From Geobacter sp. (GTDB lineage Bacteria; Desulfobacterota; Desulfuromonadia; Geobacterales; Geobacteraceae), in contig POSG01000003.1 in the NCBI GenBank assembly GCA_003314535.1, positions 62,001 to 126,000 on the forward strand: DNA of 64,000 bases. Direction: 5' to 3'. Below the pieces are notes generated by a model that saw only the letters and a list, made by a program, of their open reading frames with translations, made no database searches and was not told the DNA's origin. Of this stretch, positions 17,152 through 26,221 are shown piece after piece; the first letter of the stretch is position 1; the number at the start of each line of letters is the position of its first letter. Both the position numbers and the translations under genes were made by a program.

Positions 17152-18112
17152 TCAATGTACGTATGCCTTCCCGCAAATGAGCGGTGGCGCGATGTTTTGT
17201 CGTGAAATCCTTGTAAGCTCTTTTTACCGCATCTTCGGAAGTATCGAGAACCCGGGCAGCTTCACCTGCGGGCACCCCATGCTCCCACGCATAGAGGAGA
17301 TGATCCAGCTTTTCGAACGGAATCCTGAAGAAGAACTCCTGGTCGCTCACCGGCAGGCTGAACGTGTCGGGGCTTGGCTGGCGATCGATAATTTCCGGTA
17401 TCACGTTGAGATGCCTTGAAATCTGGTATATCTGGTCCTTGTAGAGATGCGTAATCGGCTCTATGTCCGTCCCCCCGTCGCCGTACTTGCAGAAATCCCC
17501 CAACAAAAACTCGGTGCGGTTGGTTGTTCCCGCCACAAGCAGGTTTCTCCGGTCCGCTTCAGCATAGAGATGTATCATCCTGGACCGGATCTTGATGTTC
17601 GCGAACGCGGTGATTGAACGGAACTCCTCCGGATTCAACCGTTTTCTGACCATTTCCCCATCGGGCAGCTGAACCTGCAGGCAATAAAAGCTGAACGAAT
17701 CCCGTTCGAGAAGATCAGTGGGAAGAGTTATGTTGTACCTGAAACCCGGCTCGTATTCAGGAACAAGCTTTTGAACAAACTCGTCCCGCCACTTGTAACT
17801 CAAAACGCTGTCCACGGTTGGGGTAATATCGACCTTGCGGTATTCCATGCCCAATGATTCAGCATGCTTTATCGCATATGCGCTGCTTATGGGATTGGAT
17901 TCCATTTCAGGGAGAACCAGCCCGACCACTTTATCCTTTCCGAGGGCATGAACCGCAACGGCGGCCATGCAGGCGGAATCGACGCCGCCACTCAATCCGA
18001 CCACGATCCCTTTTCTGCGGAAAACCGCGTTCAACTGCTCGACGATAAATTCAGAAAGCATCTCCAGTTGCTCGGCAGGGTCAATTTTCAATACATCACG
18101 GTTGAAAACCAT
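17141..18112 (-). CDS. nadE: NAD+ synthetase (ammonia-type)
   Basis: 323 residues from ATG 18112, which has AGGAGG 6-7 nt upstream; the frame continues upstream but without a better start. Converts deamido-NAD to NAD+ with ATP and an amino donor. Seen: the PP-loop VVGLSGGVDSACMAA, the second nucleotide region VAGTTNRTEFLLGDFCKYGD and GTDIEPITHLYKDQIY. No N-terminal nitrilase domain, so it uses ammonia directly. It is longer than the ~275-aa typical form because of an insertion around FSFYCLQVQLPDGEMVRKRL and a C-terminal helical extension. nadC is elsewhere in the window (61630-62460). Confidence 0.9.
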   Translation of the reverse strand: MVFNRDVLKIDPAEQLEMLSEFIVEQLNAVFRRKGIVVGLSGGVDSACMAAVAVHALGKDKVVGLVLPEMESNPISSAYAIKHAESLGMEYRKVDITPTVDSVLSYKWRDEFVQKLVPEYEPGFRYNITLPTDLLERDSFSFYCLQVQLPDGEMVRKRLNPEEFRSITAFANIKIRSRMIHLYAEADRRNLLVAGTTNRTEFLLGDFCKYGDGGTDIEPITHLYKDQIYQISRHLNVIPEIIDRQPSPDTFSLPVSDQEFFFRIPFEKLDHLLYAWEHGVPAGEAARVLDTSEDAVKRAYKDFTTKHRATAHLREGIRTLKKP

Positions 18113-18149
18113 CGGCAGCCTCCTGTCATAATAAACTAGTTTTTTTTCA

Positions 18150-18190
18150 TCCGGAAAGTCTCTCCGGGGCCGGAGTTTCCGGACGAACAC
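18150..18190. repeat. TCCGGAAA hairpin repeat
   Basis: TCCGGAAA (18150-18157) and TTTCCGGA (18176-18183) flank an inner CTCCGG/CCGGAG pair, giving an imperfect hairpin. The right end, TTTCCGGACGAACAC (18176-18190), is the reverse complement of GTGTTTGTCCGGAAA at 747-761 with one difference, so this is another copy of a dispersed repeat. Confidence 0.6.
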
Positions 18191-18305
18191 AAGCTAGATC
18201 TTTAACCGTATCCATACTGGCATCCGTATTGATATTTGTCCACAGTATAACGCAGACATTCGTCAACTCAATGCCGCAAGCCGGATTGACCACCAGCCGG
18301 GCGGA

Positions 18306-18333
18306 TTGAGATTGCTCATAAAAGAGCTATAAT
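18306..18333 (+). promoter_or_regulatory. Predicted sigma-70 promoter
   Basis: TTGAGA (18306-18311), a 16-nt spacer and a consensus TATAAT (18328-18333), about 48 nt upstream of the secreted PASTA-protein start at 18382. Confidence 0.6.
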
Positions 18334-18381
18334 TTTGTAACAAGCTGACCACCATTCAGAACACAGGTCAATAACAGAGCC

Positions 18382-19482
18382 ATGATTGCATTCACCGGGA
18401 CAAGACTCCGCCAGGCTGGAATAGCCCTCACGGGATTGATGCTTTTCGTGGTCTCGATGTGCTGGGGCCAGACGGAAAGTTTTACCGGGGATTTCGAAGA
18501 GGGGAATCTCAGGGGATGGGAAGCGACGGGAACCGCTTTCAGGTTTCAGCCCACCCTCGGCGACAATCCGACAGCGCGAAATCGGGGGCAGCCGTCCAAC
18601 CACCAGGGGCAATACTGGATCGGCACCTATGAGAAATTTCAGGGGAGGCAGAGGCAGAAACCCGGAGAATTCCAGGGAGACGAACCGGTCGGAACCCTGA
18701 CGTCCATGCCGTTCACCATACCGCGCGGCACGCTCGAGTTTCTCGTGGGCGGGGGCAGGGAATATGAAACCAGGGTGGAACTGCTCATTCAGGACCCCAT
18801 CGAAGGCTTGATCAGAGGGCCATACGCATCCGGAGAAAACAGCGAGACCATGCACAGGGTGAGCTGGGACCTTGCCCCTTATGCCGGCAAGACAGGCAGG
18901 ATACGGATCGTCGACAATGCTTCCGGCCCCTGGGGCCACATAAACGCGGACGATTTCAGGATCATCCCCGCAGATATTCCTGCAACTCCGTCAACAGTCA
19001 CTGTTCCCGACCTTTACGGACTGACGGTCGAACAATCCGCCGAGCAGCTGGAAAGGTCCGGTCTGCACATCGGGCGGGTGGCTCGCAAGGCATCGGACAG
19101 CAAATCCGACACGGTCATCGAGCAGTATCCCCCCAAGGGAACCGAGGTACGGCCGGACAGCAGGGTTGCCCTGATTGTCGCAGAAGCAGGACGTCAGCCG
19201 GTTGCGGATCAACCGCGAAACGGGAATCCTCCCCCGCCCCCGAAATACCCGAAATGGATCTGGTTCATTCCCGTTCTGCCGGCAGCCTGGGGCGTATTCC
19301 GCCTGATGACCGGGGACAGAAAGGGGCGGAAGCCTCCGCCAACCGCCACGATCCGAATGAAGCCCTTAAGGGACAGCGGTACGCAGGCACTTCAGCCGCG
19401 CACCACCGACCTGTCCGGGCCCCATGTCCGCCTGAAACCGGTCGGCGACAGCGGCCGCCAGGAAATAGCCGGATCGGGCTGA
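18382..19482 (+). CDS. Secreted membrane-anchored protein with one PASTA domain
   Basis: 366 residues. Signal peptide (about 1-31, GIALTGLMLFVVSMCWGQ), then a beta-sandwich, jelly-roll-like domain (about 32-195) that begins SFTGDFEEGNLRGWEATG and ends GPWGHINADDFRII, the style of concanavalin-like modules. A single PASTA domain follows at about 208-270 (VPDLYGLTVEQSAEQLERSG ... YPPKGTEVRPDSRVALIV), then a Pro-rich linker, one membrane helix (about 293-310, WIWFIPVLPAAWGVFRLM) and a basic cytoplasmic tail with two RLKP/RMKPLRDSG-like repeats. PASTA domains bind peptidoglycan in kinases and PBPs; neither is present here. Confidence 0.8.
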   Translation: MIAFTGTRLRQAGIALTGLMLFVVSMCWGQTESFTGDFEEGNLRGWEATGTAFRFQPTLGDNPTARNRGQPSNHQGQYWIGTYEKFQGRQRQKPGEFQGDEPVGTLTSMPFTIPRGTLEFLVGGGREYETRVELLIQDPIEGLIRGPYASGENSETMHRVSWDLAPYAGKTGRIRIVDNASGPWGHINADDFRIIPADIPATPSTVTVPDLYGLTVEQSAEQLERSGLHIGRVARKASDSKSDTVIEQYPPKGTEVRPDSRVALIVAEAGRQPVADQPRNGNPPPPPKYPKWIWFIPVLPAAWGVFRLMTGDRKGRKPPPTATIRMKPLRDSGTQALQPRTTDLSGPHVRLKPVGDSGRQEIAGSG

Positions 19483-19492
19483 GGGAGAAACC

Positions 19493-20074
19493 ATGGACAA
19501 CCACTTGCCGACCCTGAACGACTTCTTTGCCTTCGACGGCCCCGCTCTGCCGCGCCGTCGCCTCGAAGCCCTGGAATCGGGCAAGAAGTTCACCGCGCTC
19601 AGAGAGAGGATCGCCCGTGACGCAGGCGGCGTGAGCTGGCCGGTTGCCTTCAGCGAACTTGTCAGCAAGATCGGCGATGTTCTCGACATCAGGCTGTCGG
19701 ACATCCTCGTCGCAGCCTGGCAGAAATACCGGGAGATCCGCAAGTATTCGGACAGCATTGCATATCCTCCCGGCGAAACTTTCCTCGTGCCTCTGGCGGA
19801 ACACACCGTGAGATCGATTCATCACCCCGGGATCGAAATCCTGGTCGATGATCACCCTGTAGCAAGGATCGAGCTGGAAGTGGAAATAGCCCTTACCATG
19901 GAGGGCGCACTACTCAAGATCAGCGACGGGAAGATCAAGGGAATCACGACCGGTTCCTGCAGCGGCAAAGGCATCATCAAATGCGAGGGGTTCACCGTCC
20001 TGGAAAAGGAAACGGAGCCTTTCCGCATGCCCGGCGTCATCGACCTGGGCGAGGGGATTCCAATCGGGCGCTGA
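19493..20074 (+). CDS. Hypothetical cytoplasmic protein (193 aa)
   Basis: Starts 10 nt after the PASTA-protein stop, with GAGGGAGAAACC before the ATG, so it is almost certainly cotranscribed. The N-terminal half is helical (ALPRRRLEALESGKKFTALR ... LSDILVAAWQKYREIRKY). The C-terminal half is beta-rich (FLVPLAEHTVRSIHHPGIEI ... IELEVEIALTMEGALLKISD, KIKGITTGSCSGKGIIKCEG). No signal peptide, membrane helix or known motif. The pairing with an envelope protein suggests a related role, but that is inference. Confidence 0.7.
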   Translation: MDNHLPTLNDFFAFDGPALPRRRLEALESGKKFTALRERIARDAGGVSWPVAFSELVSKIGDVLDIRLSDILVAAWQKYREIRKYSDSIAYPPGETFLVPLAEHTVRSIHHPGIEILVDDHPVARIELEVEIALTMEGALLKISDGKIKGITTGSCSGKGIIKCEGFTVLEKETEPFRMPGVIDLGEGIPIGR

Positions 20075-20141
20075 ACAGCGGACATGTGCGTTGACAAACC
20101 CGGCTCCAGTCTCTACCATGTTGCAGGGAGGCAAGCGAAAC

Positions 20142-20414
20142 ATGGAAAAAATCTGGGCCAGCGGAGCAGTGAAACTCACCGCCCTGGTCCTGGGTGCAGC
20201 GGCCATCAACCTGCCCCTGGGCTATCTCAGGAGGAACTGCGAGAGGTTCAGCTTCGGCTGGTTCTTCTATGTCCATATCTCCATTCCGGTCATCATCTAT
20301 CTGCGGGTCAAGGCTTCATTCAGCTGGAAAATCGTGCCACTCACCGTCGGCGGAGCCGTGGCAGGCCAGGTTTTGGGCGGCCTGCTTCACAGGAAGAGGA
20401 ACCTTCATGACTGA
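20142..20414 (+). CDS. Small membrane protein (90 aa)
   Basis: ATG 20142 is preferred because GGGAGG lies about 10 nt upstream. Two or three membrane helices (VKLTALVLGAAAINLPLGYL, FFYVHISIPVIIYLRV, VPLTVGGAVAGQVLGGLL) with short basic loops. No family recognised. Its stop overlaps the start of the DciA-like gene by 8 nt. Confidence 0.65.
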   Translation: MEKIWASGAVKLTALVLGAAAINLPLGYLRRNCERFSFGWFFYVHISIPVIIYLRVKASFSWKIVPLTVGGAVAGQVLGGLLHRKRNLHD

Positions 20415-20895
20415 CAGGAGGAAAAAATCCGCAAAACCGCAGGCAATAGCATCCCTGATAGCCGGGGCGTTTCGGGGCAAACCGCTGGAACGGCGCCTGG
20501 AGGAAGCGAAGATATGGCAGATATGGGACCGTGCAGTTGGCAGCCAACTGGCGTCGAAGGCGAAACCGACAAGATTCAACAGCGGCCTGCTCACGGTTGC
20601 CGTGTCCAGCGCGCCATGGATGCAGCAGCTCAATTTCATGAAAAGGGACATTGCGCAGAGGCTGAACCAGATGCTTGGGAAGGAACTCGTGCGAGAGATA
20701 TACCTCAAGCCGGGCAGGCAGGCAAAGGCCGACCAGGGCGAACGGCCGCACCGTCCTGTCCGCAGGGAACTGACCAGGGAAGAACATGAAAAGATTGCCC
20801 AGGCATCGCAATCAATCCGGGACGAAGAACTGCGCCAGGCATTCGTCCGGCTGATGGAAATCCATTATTCCACCGAAACGCCTGACGGGAAGTGA
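20407..20895 (+). CDS. DUF721/DciA-like protein
   Basis: 162 residues. Residues about 10-100 match the DUF721 pattern shared with DciA, the replicative-helicase operator: IWQIWDRAVGSQLASKAKPT, FNSGLLTVAVSSAPWMQQLN, FMKRDIAQRLNQMLGKELVR. The C-terminal half is highly charged. In bacteria lacking DnaC/DnaI, DciA helps load DnaB; whether this copy does so cannot be told from sequence. The ATG overlaps the preceding small membrane-protein gene by 8 nt. It ends 4 nt before the convergent methyltransferase-like gene. Confidence 0.75.
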   Translation: MTDRRKKSAKPQAIASLIAGAFRGKPLERRLEEAKIWQIWDRAVGSQLASKAKPTRFNSGLLTVAVSSAPWMQQLNFMKRDIAQRLNQMLGKELVREIYLKPGRQAKADQGERPHRPVRRELTREEHEKIAQASQSIRDEELRQAFVRLMEIHYSTETPDGK

Positions 20896-20899
20896 CAGC

Positions 20900-21601
20900 C
20901 TATCCGCCGTCCCTCCTTTCGCCGTTGTTCACGAACAGCGGCGCCAGCACCCGCAGGTCGCCTTTCCTCCCTTTCACCAGCTCAAGGAGAAACATCCTCC
21001 CTTCAGCCCCCGGATTGTCATGGACCATGCGCAGTCGCACTGGCGCCAGCTTCAGGCCCACAGCTGCCACCAGCATTTCGGAAAGCCTTGAGGGATGGCT
21101 TATGAAACAGATCCGGCCGGACACCTTGACCAGCTTCCTGGCAACCGCCAGGAAATCCGCCAGTGCCGCGGTCGACTCATGCCGGGCATCGTCCCGGCCG
21201 GGAATGGGGCTGACCCTGCCGGTGCCGCGTTTCCGGTACGGCGGATTGGCCACAACCAGGTCGAAGGAGGAAGGGGAAAGCAGGCCCTTGACCTCCATGA
21301 TGTCCCGGTTGACAATCGAAATCCTGTGGGAGAGACCGTTCAGGGCCACGTTGCGTCCGGCAAGTCCAGCCAGCGATTTCTGGTGCTCGACACCGACAAA
21401 ACGCGTTCCCTCCGCCATGCGCGCCAGCACAAGCGGGATAACTCCGCATCCGGTTCCCAGGTCGGCCACCTCCTCGCCTTCCCGAATGCCGGCAAAATCG
21501 CACAACAGCAGCGGATCGACGGAAAATCGGTACCCGCTCCGCTGCTGGATCACCCGGAGATCGAAATCCCTCAGCTCATCAATGGTCTCTTCGCCCCTCA
21601 T
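20900..21601 (-). CDS. tRNA1(Val) (adenine-N6)-methyltransferase-like protein
   Basis: 233 residues, class I SAM-dependent methyltransferase. N-terminal LRVIQQRSGYRFSVDPLLLC is the TrmN6/YfiC-type start. Motif I is VADLGTGCGVIPLVLAR and the catalytic motif is VVANPPYRKRG (NPPY, as in N6-adenine methylases). TrmN6 methylates A37 of tRNA-Val in E. coli. ATG 21601 overlaps the upstream stop (ATGA). It is the last gene of the polysaccharide operon, so its position there may be incidental. Confidence 0.82.
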   Translation of the reverse strand: MRGEETIDELRDFDLRVIQQRSGYRFSVDPLLLCDFAGIREGEEVADLGTGCGVIPLVLARMAEGTRFVGVEHQKSLAGLAGRNVALNGLSHRISIVNRDIMEVKGLLSPSSFDLVVANPPYRKRGTGRVSPIPGRDDARHESTAALADFLAVARKLVKVSGRICFISHPSRLSEMLVAAVGLKLAPVRLRMVHDNPGAEGRMFLLELVKGRKGDLRVLAPLFVNNGERRDGG

Positions 21602-24108
21602 GCTCCGCTCCCCGAAACAGTCTTGCGCCTGAACCGGATTTCCCTCATGAGCATGACCCCGAAAAAGCCGAAAGAGGCAAGGGTCAGCAACTTGCCCGCC
21701 TTGAAGGGAAGCGGGTCGTACAGAAACCGGACGACATGCCTGCCCTTTGTGAGATAAACGCCGCTCAGGACATGGTTTACCGGGTGGATCGCCGCTGATT
21801 TGCCGTCCACCACGGCACGCCACCCGCGAAAATATTTCTCCCCCATGACCAGCAGGGCATTGCGCGAGGCATCCGCCTCCACCCTGATATCCCCGCCCTT
21901 GTAGCTGGTCACCGTGACAGAGCCTGGACCTGTGACAGGCGGTGCTTTGGGATCAGCCAGTGGAATGGGCGGCGGGGTTTCGACCACCGCGACCCGCCGC
22001 GGATCGAATGCCGGGCTCTGAAGCAGCTCCATCACCCTGCCGGGGCCCTCGAGCACCCCGGCTGAAGGGACAAGCCAGCCCTTGGGCAATACCTTGCGGT
22101 TTTCCAGCACGGTCTCCCGCCCGTCGGGCGAAGTGAAAACGGGCACGTATTTTTCGCCCAGGTGGGCTTTCTCCCGCTCGTAGCGGTCTTTATCATAAAC
22201 CAGGTACTTCAGGTTTATCATGTCGGGCATGGATGAATTGAATGAAAATGCTTCCAGGAAATCTTGCCAGCGCTGCTGCTGCACCGGGTTTGAAGTGAAC
22301 ATGACCGGGATGCCGTTGGCAGCGTACTGCATGGGGTCGGTTCCGTTCGTGGGGAGGACGCGGTAGAGCGACGAGCCCTTTGCCAGGAATTCCATTGCCG
22401 GTGTTTTCCCGGCCCTCACCTTTTGCGGCATGTCCTGGAGCAGCAGGTACTTGGCGTTCACCCGGCCTGTATCAGCGACGTAGAGGGCGACCAGCAGCAG
22501 GGGCAACCAGCGAAGCGCTCTCCCGCCGCGACAAGACGCGAATATGACACCTGCATGGACGCCGGCCACGGACAGGGCGATCCCCGTTTCCGTCACCAGG
22601 TTGTTCCAGCGCGGAGCGATAAGCGCGGCGCCGGGGGAAAAGCGGTCCGGCAGCGCCAGCAGGCCGTTGAACATGGCGAGCCAATAATCCCTGCCGGCCA
22701 TCTCCATCACCAGCAATAGAACCAGCGCCACGGGCAGGGCAATGATGCACGCAAGGTAGCGGCCGAAAGCCGGGCTTTTTCTCACCCCGGCGTCCCTGAG
22801 CAGATCCAGCCCCCTGGCAGCGGACACGGCCAGGCCCAGAACCGGCAGGAACATCATCATCTTCGGCACGCGGAAATGGTTTATGCCTGGAAAGTGTTCA
22901 TAAAGGAACCAGTAGAACGGGGTGTACTTCCCCATGGAAAAGAGAACGCCGCCAGCAACGGCTGCCAGCGCGATCCAGGTAAAGGCATCCCGGCGGAACA
23001 TGAGCGGGAGCGGCAACAGCAGCCAGGGGAGGAGCCCCATGTAGTCCGAGGTCTGGGTGAACACCATCCTTCCCCAGTAGTAGGCCTTGATATTGCCGGA
23101 GTCGTAGGCCCCTTCCTGTCGCGAAAATCCGAAAAAACCCGGGACCGCGAACGTTATCGCCTCCTCCGGGGGCAGCGACCATGACATGGCCTCATCGGCG
23201 ACCAAACCGCCTTTGCCCTGGTTGGCGCCGCTCTGCACTCCCCTGGTGGTGTCCCTTGACCAGTCGGCCAGGGGCACCAGGGATATGGCAACCGTGGTGA
23301 GGAAAAAAAACACCGTGGCAATATTCATGGCCACAAGTCTTACCGGCCACGGTTTTCTTTCCCTGCGGTCACTGATGGTGATGCCTGCCGTTCTAATCAC
23401 CCCGTATGCCCCGAGGCCCAGGCAGGTGTAGTAGGCGATCTGCCAGTGCATGTTGAAGAACTGGAAAGCGAGGACGACCGCAGTGGCCAGGAAAAAGATC
23501 AGCCGTCGCGACCTGAAGCCCTTTTCGAAGAAATAAAAGGCCCAGGGGGCGAAACTTATGGTGGCGATCTTCTGCACGTGCCCGGCATTTATCAGCGATG
23601 CGTTCTCCGGCGCCAGGGCGAAGACGAGCCCGCCGAGGAACGAGGCGAGGCGGCCCGCCCCGACTGCCCGGCAGAGGAAATAGGTTCCGGCCGCGCCGAA
23701 GAACAGGTGCAGGACCATGAACCAGGCGATGCTGGACGGCAGGGGAAGCAGCCAGAAAAGCAGGCTCCGGTACAGGAGGAACTGCATGGACAGGGTACCG
23801 CCGCCGTCACTGGTGCCGCTGTTGATGTAGAGGTCCCAGGCGGGCCGCAGGCTGATCCTGAACAGGTCGGCAAAGCCCATCTCTTTGAACCCCCTGACCG
23901 TCCAGAGGAATTCGTTGGTTATGTCCGGCGCCCGGACGATTTTCCCGGTAAACAGGATCTTGGAGAAACAGAGGACCAGCAGTGCAAGGAGCGCTGCCAG
24001 GAAGAGCAGGTCTTTTCTCCTGCCGGCCGGCTTCTCCACGAGCGATGGGGAAGCCGGCGAAACAGCCCCCATGACTGCATGCCCTACCCCGGTAAGGATC
24101 TTTTTCAC
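21598..24108 (-). CDS. YfhO-family large membrane protein
   Basis: 836 residues with about 12 membrane helices. The first, LLFLAALLALLVLCFSKILF, is followed by a periplasmic/extracytoplasmic loop with APDITNEFLWTV. A long soluble C-terminal domain (about 560-790) ends in a YfhO-like YFRGWRAVVDGKSAAIHPVNH, then a final helix. YfhO proteins are GT-C-like and are linked to glycosylation of cell-surface polymers. The GTG start at 24108 overlaps the preceding glycosyltransferase stop (GTGA). Position at the 3' end of the glycan operon supports a role in decorating or transferring sugars outside the membrane. Confidence 0.82.
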   Translation of the reverse strand: MKKILTGVGHAVMGAVSPASPSLVEKPAGRRKDLLFLAALLALLVLCFSKILFTGKIVRAPDITNEFLWTVRGFKEMGFADLFRISLRPAWDLYINSGTSDGGGTLSMQFLLYRSLLFWLLPLPSSIAWFMVLHLFFGAAGTYFLCRAVGAGRLASFLGGLVFALAPENASLINAGHVQKIATISFAPWAFYFFEKGFRSRRLIFFLATAVVLAFQFFNMHWQIAYYTCLGLGAYGVIRTAGITISDRRERKPWPVRLVAMNIATVFFFLTTVAISLVPLADWSRDTTRGVQSGANQGKGGLVADEAMSWSLPPEEAITFAVPGFFGFSRQEGAYDSGNIKAYYWGRMVFTQTSDYMGLLPWLLLPLPLMFRRDAFTWIALAAVAGGVLFSMGKYTPFYWFLYEHFPGINHFRVPKMMMFLPVLGLAVSAARGLDLLRDAGVRKSPAFGRYLACIIALPVALVLLLVMEMAGRDYWLAMFNGLLALPDRFSPGAALIAPRWNNLVTETGIALSVAGVHAGVIFASCRGGRALRWLPLLLVALYVADTGRVNAKYLLLQDMPQKVRAGKTPAMEFLAKGSSLYRVLPTNGTDPMQYAANGIPVMFTSNPVQQQRWQDFLEAFSFNSSMPDMINLKYLVYDKDRYEREKAHLGEKYVPVFTSPDGRETVLENRKVLPKGWLVPSAGVLEGPGRVMELLQSPAFDPRRVAVVETPPPIPLADPKAPPVTGPGSVTVTSYKGGDIRVEADASRNALLVMGEKYFRGWRAVVDGKSAAIHPVNHVLSGVYLTKGRHVVRFLYDPLPFKAGKLLTLASFGFFGVMLMREIRFRRKTVSGSGA

Positions 24109-25301
24109 GACAATCGTACCCTTTCAGCGTAAAAATCAATCAGTTTCGCCGCATATGCGGACCAGCTGAAATTCTCCAGCAGATGGCGCCTGCCCGCTTC
24201 CCCCAGCAGGCGCCTCTTTTCGCGTTCCCCCAGAAGCTCAACCGTCCGCTCCGCCATTTCCCGCCAGTTGCCGGGGTCGCACAGGATGCCCGACGAACCG
24301 GCTTCAACATACTCCGAGATCTGTCCCACCCTGTCAGCGACCACCGGTATTCCCGCACGCAGCAGCTCGGTCAATTTGGCCGGGCACTTTGCACGGTTGA
24401 CCAGGTTGTCGTCGAATGGATAGATGGCCACGTCCCCCGCTGCCAGGTAATCGGGGATGAGCTCGGGCTCGACCCACCCGGCCATGTGCAGCGCAGGGGC
24501 AAAACCCAGCTCTTCCGCCGCGCGGAGCAGCTGCTCATCTTCGCCGCGACGCCCCTTGCCCACCACGAGAAAACGGACGCCGGAAACCTCGCGGTAAATT
24601 CCGGCGAGGACCAGGTGCAACCGCTGCTGGCCGAATTCGAAAAAGCGGGTATAGAGAAGAACAACCGGCGCACCGGCAGGAATGCCAAGACCTTCCCGAA
24701 TCCCGGAGCCGGTCCCTGGCCGGGAATCATCCACACAGTTGGGCAGGTAGAGGACATTGCGCGGGGGAATGCCCATTTCACCGGCTCTGGCCTGAAGTGT
24801 GCGGCTGGCGGCAGTCACGCCGGCCGCGCATTTCTGCAGCCAGCGCTCCTGGAAACCGAACACGGCCCTTTCCGCCCACCCGTAGGCGTGCAGTTCATTC
24901 ATGCCGCCCGTCCCTTCCCAGTCGTCGGTATCGACGAAAAGCGCAGGCGCGCGCTTCCCCGGCAGCCCGGACAAAAGGAGCGCAAACGCGGCCAGGCCGC
25001 CATAACCCTTGGGCTTGAAAAGGTGCACCAGGTCCGGCTTTTCAGCCATGGCTGCACGGTACATCCGCCGAGCCAGCACCGGCGCGGCAAACACCTTGTT
25101 TGCAGGGCCCAGGCAGATATTCCTTACCTGGACTCCCCTGACCGTTTCCGTCTTGCCCGAGTCTTCAGGGTTGGTATAGGGCGGCGCAACGATCGCCACA
25201 CGGTGTCCCAGGGCTTGCAGGCCAGCCGCCAGGGGGATCATGCGGGCAATAACCGTCCCCTTCGGGCGGATGCCGAACGGCGCCAGAAAGACGATATTCA
25301 C
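24105..25301 (-). CDS. Glycosyltransferase, GT4-like
   Basis: 398 residues of GT-B fold. N-terminal MNIVFLAPFGIRPKGTVIAR; the C-terminal nucleotide-sugar site has RAGIPVVADRVGQISEYVEA and GSSGILCDPGNW, the E-x7-E region of GT4 enzymes. GTG 25301 overlaps the GT2 stop (GTGA). Cytoplasmic or membrane-associated enzyme adding one sugar to the lipid-linked repeat unit; donor and acceptor unknown. Confidence 0.85.
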   Translation of the reverse strand: MNIVFLAPFGIRPKGTVIARMIPLAAGLQALGHRVAIVAPPYTNPEDSGKTETVRGVQVRNICLGPANKVFAAPVLARRMYRAAMAEKPDLVHLFKPKGYGGLAAFALLLSGLPGKRAPALFVDTDDWEGTGGMNELHAYGWAERAVFGFQERWLQKCAAGVTAASRTLQARAGEMGIPPRNVLYLPNCVDDSRPGTGSGIREGLGIPAGAPVVLLYTRFFEFGQQRLHLVLAGIYREVSGVRFLVVGKGRRGEDEQLLRAAEELGFAPALHMAGWVEPELIPDYLAAGDVAIYPFDDNLVNRAKCPAKLTELLRAGIPVVADRVGQISEYVEAGSSGILCDPGNWREMAERTVELLGEREKRRLLGEAGRRHLLENFSWSAYAAKLIDFYAERVRLS

Positions 25302-26221
25302 CTGGAAGAGCCTCCTTCCTCAGCATCGTAACGACCCATCCTGCCGGTGCGGTAATCTGCATACCCTTTGCGAATCATAGCCAGTTTTTCCTTCTTCCCG
25401 TCCTCGAAGAAAAGCAATCGCACAAGCTCAAGCAGGAACCTCGCCCGGTCCGCGCGGCAAAAGGCGGGGAAACTGTCCCGGTAAATGTCGGCAACGAAAA
25501 ACCTGTTCCTCGTCTTGTAGTATTTCCTGAGGGGGCTGTGGCTCGTCAGGTACAGGTCGCGTGAAAAAAGCCGGAACTTCAGGAGCCGGCCAACGCTGTG
25601 CCGAAGAAGCGCCCGGTTTGCCCGGACAATGCGGAATCCCTTTTTCCGGAGCCTCAGGCAGTATTCGATATCGACGAAATCGACGAACAGTTCTTCCATG
25701 AAAGGTCCCACGCTTCTGAAGGCTGCCAGGTTCAGCAGATTGCCCGAAGTCATTGCCACGGGCACTTCCTCGCAGCAGGTCACACTCGATTGCTCCTGCC
25801 CCGGTTTCGTGACCAGGCACGGAGCAACGATGCCGATAGGGGAAGCTGCCGGCCCGTCCAAACAGGCCAGCAGCTCGGCTACCATGCCGGGAGCGGCGCT
25901 GCTGTCCTGGTCCATGGTCAGGAGGTAGTCGCAACCGTGCTCCAGCGCCAGCCGGGCGCCCCTATTGAGGGCCGCAGCCACTCCCAGGTTCCGGCCGTTG
26001 GCGACATGGATCACGTTGCCCGACTCGCGGAGATTTAACGCCGGGATTGGTGTATCCCCTTCCGAATTGTCGATTGCGAACAGGACGTCCAGCTGCCCGG
26101 CATAGGATGCAATGTTCTCCAGCAACTCCTCACCGGGATGGTACAGGACCACCACTCCGGCTATCCGCCGCCTCCCGCCTCGGTCTTCTGAATTGTCGGG
26201 ATGTTCAGGCCTCGGCGTCAC
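25298..26221 (-). CDS. Glycosyltransferase family 2 (rhamnosyltransferase-like)
   Basis: 307 residues from GTG 26221, chosen because GAGGG lies 8 nt upstream; TTG 26236 is an alternative. GT-A fold of the GT2 type with IAGVVVLYHPGEELLENIAS, nucleotide-binding GRNLGVAAALNRGARLA and the metal-binding DQD in LLTMDQDSSAA. The C-terminal FVDFVDIEYCLRLRKKGFRI is typical of rhamnosyltransferase-like members such as WbbL. Overlaps the neighbouring genes on both sides. Confidence 0.85.
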   Translation of the reverse strand: MTPRPEHPDNSEDRGGRRRIAGVVVLYHPGEELLENIASYAGQLDVLFAIDNSEGDTPIPALNLRESGNVIHVANGRNLGVAAALNRGARLALEHGCDYLLTMDQDSSAAPGMVAELLACLDGPAASPIGIVAPCLVTKPGQEQSSVTCCEEVPVAMTSGNLLNLAAFRSVGPFMEELFVDFVDIEYCLRLRKKGFRIVRANRALLRHSVGRLLKFRLFSRDLYLTSHSPLRKYYKTRNRFFVADIYRDSFPAFCRADRARFLLELVRLLFFEDGKKEKLAMIRKGYADYRTGRMGRYDAEEGGSSR

